Below, one piece after another: positions 61,902 through 64,000 of a DNA stretch of 64,000 nt; the first letter of the stretch is position 1, and every line of letters begins with the position of its first letter. The notes under the pieces were generated by a model that did not search any database, had not been told where the DNA came from, and saw nothing but the letters and a program-made list of their open reading frames with translations. Origin of the DNA: an uncultured Spirochaetales bacterium (GTDB lineage Bacteria > Spirochaetota > Spirochaetia > Sphaerochaetales > Sphaerochaetaceae); NCBI GenBank assembly GCA_944393005.1, contig CALXYO010000002.1, forward strand, positions 62,001-126,000. The letters run 5' to 3'. A program made the position numbers and the translations under genes.

Positions 61902-63427
61902 CAGAGAGCCGTGGCGAAGAAACCGAAGAAAGTCCTGACAAGCCTGCGGAAGAAACTGACCTTCACAACCTTCTCCATGGTCTGCTCATCACTGCGCTCA
62001 AGTGCATAAATAGTATCATCCTTCACGCTTTTGATCACCGTACCTCCTGCAAAAAGCACGGAAAGCTCAAAGTGAAGATAGAATGACCTGTAATCAAGAT
62101 TCGCAGTTCCGACAAGAGCGATCTTGTCATCTGCGACAAGAGTTTTGGAATGTATGAAGCCAGGTGTGAATTCATAGATTCTCACACCCTGGCTCACCAG
62201 TCTTTTATATACCGAACGAGTCACCTCATGCACCGATTTCTTGTCGGCATAATGAGGGGTCACGATACGTACATCCACACCCGATGCGGCGGCGATGGAC
62301 AGTGCTGTCGTGATCTCGCTGTCGAGGATCAGATACGGACTGACCATCCATACATACTGCCGTGCATTGTTTATAGCCTGAAGATAGACATTGCGTGCTA
62401 TTGCCCTCTCATCAAACGGACTGTCGGCAAACGGCTGAACATAGCCGTCAGAGGGAACACTCACACTCGGGCGGAACAGGGAAAAATCCTCATCCTTCTT
62501 TGTTATGGCCTTCCATACAAGAAGGAACATCATCGTGAAGTTCCATACCGCCTGACCGCTTATCTTCATCGCATTGTCCTTCCAGTAGGCAAAACGGATG
62601 ATGTCATTCGTGTATTCATCCGCAAGGTTCAGCCCGCCGCTGTAGCATACATTGCCGTCTATGTTGAATATCTTGCGGTGATCACGGTAATTGAGCCGCG
62701 GATTCATATGCAGGGCAAGCGGGTTGAACGTATATGCCTCAAATCCCATTGCACGCAGCTTCTGGGCATAGCCTGCAGGCAGAACGTTTATTGACCCAAG
62801 GTCATCATAAAGTATCCTTATAAGGACACCTTCCCTGCTTTTTCTCCTGAGAATCTCAAGGATAGTGTCCCATACCTTTCCCGGTGCGAGTATGAAATAC
62901 TCTATGAAAATGAACTTCTCTGCCTTTTCGATCTCATTTATCAGATCATTGAAAAAATCATCACCGAAAGCGAAATACCTGACACTGGTGTTCTTCGCCG
63001 GAGCATAGCCGCTTGTCTGGTATATATAAGACATCTGCCTCGCTTCCGATTCATCTATTCCTTCAAGCTCCTCCCTCGTTATGTCCTCTATGTCGTAGTG
63101 ACCGAGATCACGTGTCTGCAAGATCTTCCTTGATGCTATCTTTCCTATCTTCTTCTTTCCGAAAATGAGATAGAGAATGCCTCCGGCAAGAGGAAAGACG
63201 CAGATTATGAGCATCCACGAGAGCTTGTAGTCAGGCGACTCTTCCCTGGTGGCGACAAAAAGCACAGCACAGAATGACATGGCGAGAAGCAGGAACAGCA
63301 CATGCACGTCATTCGAGAAATAGAATGCCGCAAGGATGAGGATTATGAACTGGCTTGCCATCAGAAGCGCGAACCACAGCAGTCTGGATGAAAGCAGCCG
63401 GATTGTTTTCTTAAGAAACCGTCTCAC
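61901..63427 (-). CDS. cls: Cardiolipin synthase (phospholipase D family)
   Basis: 508 residues. Two N-terminal membrane helices (about 12-60), then two PLD motifs: HRKIFNIDGNVCYSGG and HSKTLVADDKIALVGTANLD. Joins two phosphatidylglycerols to cardiolipin at the inner membrane. Overlaps queH by 4 bp. Confidence 0.94.
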   Translation of the reverse strand: MRRFLKKTIRLLSSRLLWFALLMASQFIILILAAFYFSNDVHVLFLLLAMSFCAVLFVATREESPDYKLSWMLIICVFPLAGGILYLIFGKKKIGKIASRKILQTRDLGHYDIEDITREELEGIDESEARQMSYIYQTSGYAPAKNTSVRYFAFGDDFFNDLINEIEKAEKFIFIEYFILAPGKVWDTILEILRRKSREGVLIRILYDDLGSINVLPAGYAQKLRAMGFEAYTFNPLALHMNPRLNYRDHRKIFNIDGNVCYSGGLNLADEYTNDIIRFAYWKDNAMKISGQAVWNFTMMFLLVWKAITKKDEDFSLFRPSVSVPSDGYVQPFADSPFDERAIARNVYLQAINNARQYVWMVSPYLILDSEITTALSIAAASGVDVRIVTPHYADKKSVHEVTRSVYKRLVSQGVRIYEFTPGFIHSKTLVADDKIALVGTANLDYRSFYLHFELSVLFAGGTVIKSVKDDTIYALERSDEQTMEKVVKVSFFRRLVRTFFGFFATAL

Positions 63428-63963
63428 TGGCTCACCCCTGAGAGAGAAAACTCGCAGCCGCAGTAATTCTGCCGGTACAGTCCGAGCTGTCTTGAAATTT
63501 CGATTGAACGCGTGAACCCGTTTTTCTTCTTGAAATCAATTTCCTCAAAACCGTCAAACACATCGCCTGCACTGAATATCTTCCTGCTGTTCTTGAAACG
63601 TGACACGCTCAGCGTGGTTGTGAAATGCTCAATACCGAGCTCTGCCGCCTTCTGGGCAGCCCTTCTCAGATTGTATGAAAAGCAGATGGAACACCTCTCT
63701 CCTCCTTCCCTGTCACCTTCATGCCCGCTGACAGATGCAAGCCATTCATCATGGTCCTGCTCCTCCCTGATGACTTCAAGATCATAGAAAGCAGCGACTT
63801 TCAGAAGTTCCCCGTACCGCTTTTCAAATTCGGAGGCAGGATAGATATTGCTGTTGGAGAAAAAAAGCACCGGAAGCCAGCCTTCACTGAGAAGACGTTC
63901 GATTGAAGCGGTTGAACACGGACCGCAGCAGCAGTGCAGCAAAATTTTTTTCTCTCTTTCCAT
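63424..63963 (-). CDS. queH: Epoxyqueuosine reductase QueH
   Basis: 179 residues. LLHCCCGPCSTAS at the N-terminus and RQNYCGCEFS near the C-terminus supply the Cys set of the QueH (DUF208) iron-sulphur family; GGERCSICFSYNL lies between. Last step of queuosine synthesis, the non-QueG route. First of the coupled queH-cls-trpR-like set within this window; transcription may start beyond its edge. Confidence 0.92.
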   Translation of the reverse strand: MEREKKILLHCCCGPCSTASIERLLSEGWLPVLFFSNSNIYPASEFEKRYGELLKVAAFYDLEVIREEQDHDEWLASVSGHEGDREGGERCSICFSYNLRRAAQKAAELGIEHFTTTLSVSRFKNSRKIFSAGDVFDGFEEIDFKKKNGFTRSIEISRQLGLYRQNYCGCEFSLSGVSQ

Positions 63964-64000
63964 GACTGAGATATTACCATATTATTAGTATTTTGTGAGG

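Overview
The window reads as a chromosomal segment of a host-associated spirochaete, most likely of the Sphaerochaeta type. Solute-binding proteins carry the short 'VFANGASE/VFASGASEE' signal-peptide ends common in that group, lysine is made through DapL, rpsD stands alone, and a Na+-pumping decarboxylase beta subunit and a type Vd patatin autotransporter are present. This assignment is inference from gene content; no rRNA is present.

Layout. 1-9.9 kb: 5' part of ileS, a wrecked DUF4143/AAA ATPase pseudogene, cca, recJ and recO, an Lnb-like (DUF4105) membrane protein and an Rpn-family nuclease. 10-14.1 kb: a MarR-controlled heterodimeric ABC exporter. 14.2-20.7 kb: a complete phosphate regulon, pstSCAB-phoU-phoB-phoR, behind a phased PHO-box-like array. 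21-25.5 kb: rpsD, ychF, hflX and oadB with a 50-codon oadG-like partner. 25.6-31.5 kb: an alpha-glucoside/maltodextrin operon (binding protein, two permeases, LacI regulator, malQ) with an operator inside its promoter. 31.5-38.1 kb: a CxxCxxCC protein, a MutT-like Nudix protein, the dapB-dapA-dapL-lysA operon and azlCD. 38.2-42.1 kb: a second MarR plus heterodimeric ABC cassette with the same plan as the first.

42.2-48.2 kb looks accessory: two GNAT acetyltransferases, an MTA/SAH nucleosidase, a TrmD methyltransferase fused to a catalytically dead aminoglycoside-phosphotransferase-like domain, and a hicAB locus split by a tnpB-only IS200/IS605-type element. Removing 45681-47141 restores the hicA frame and recreates an ATGA overlap with hicB. 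A second, decayed tnpB end abuts hicB.

48.2-64 kb returns to ordinary genes: tRNA-Val, topA with many C-terminal repeats, a divergent pair of exported proteins, a PpiD/SurA-like protein, a DUF2804 protein, a DEAD-box helicase, the patatin autotransporter, tRNA-Leu, a mini-rubredoxin, a LacI regulator, and an overlapping queH-cls-trpR-like operon.

The most unusual items are the TrmD/pseudo-APH fusion, the precisely reversible insertion in hicA, and a set of genes whose -10 elements lie so close to the start codon that leaderless mRNAs are implied.
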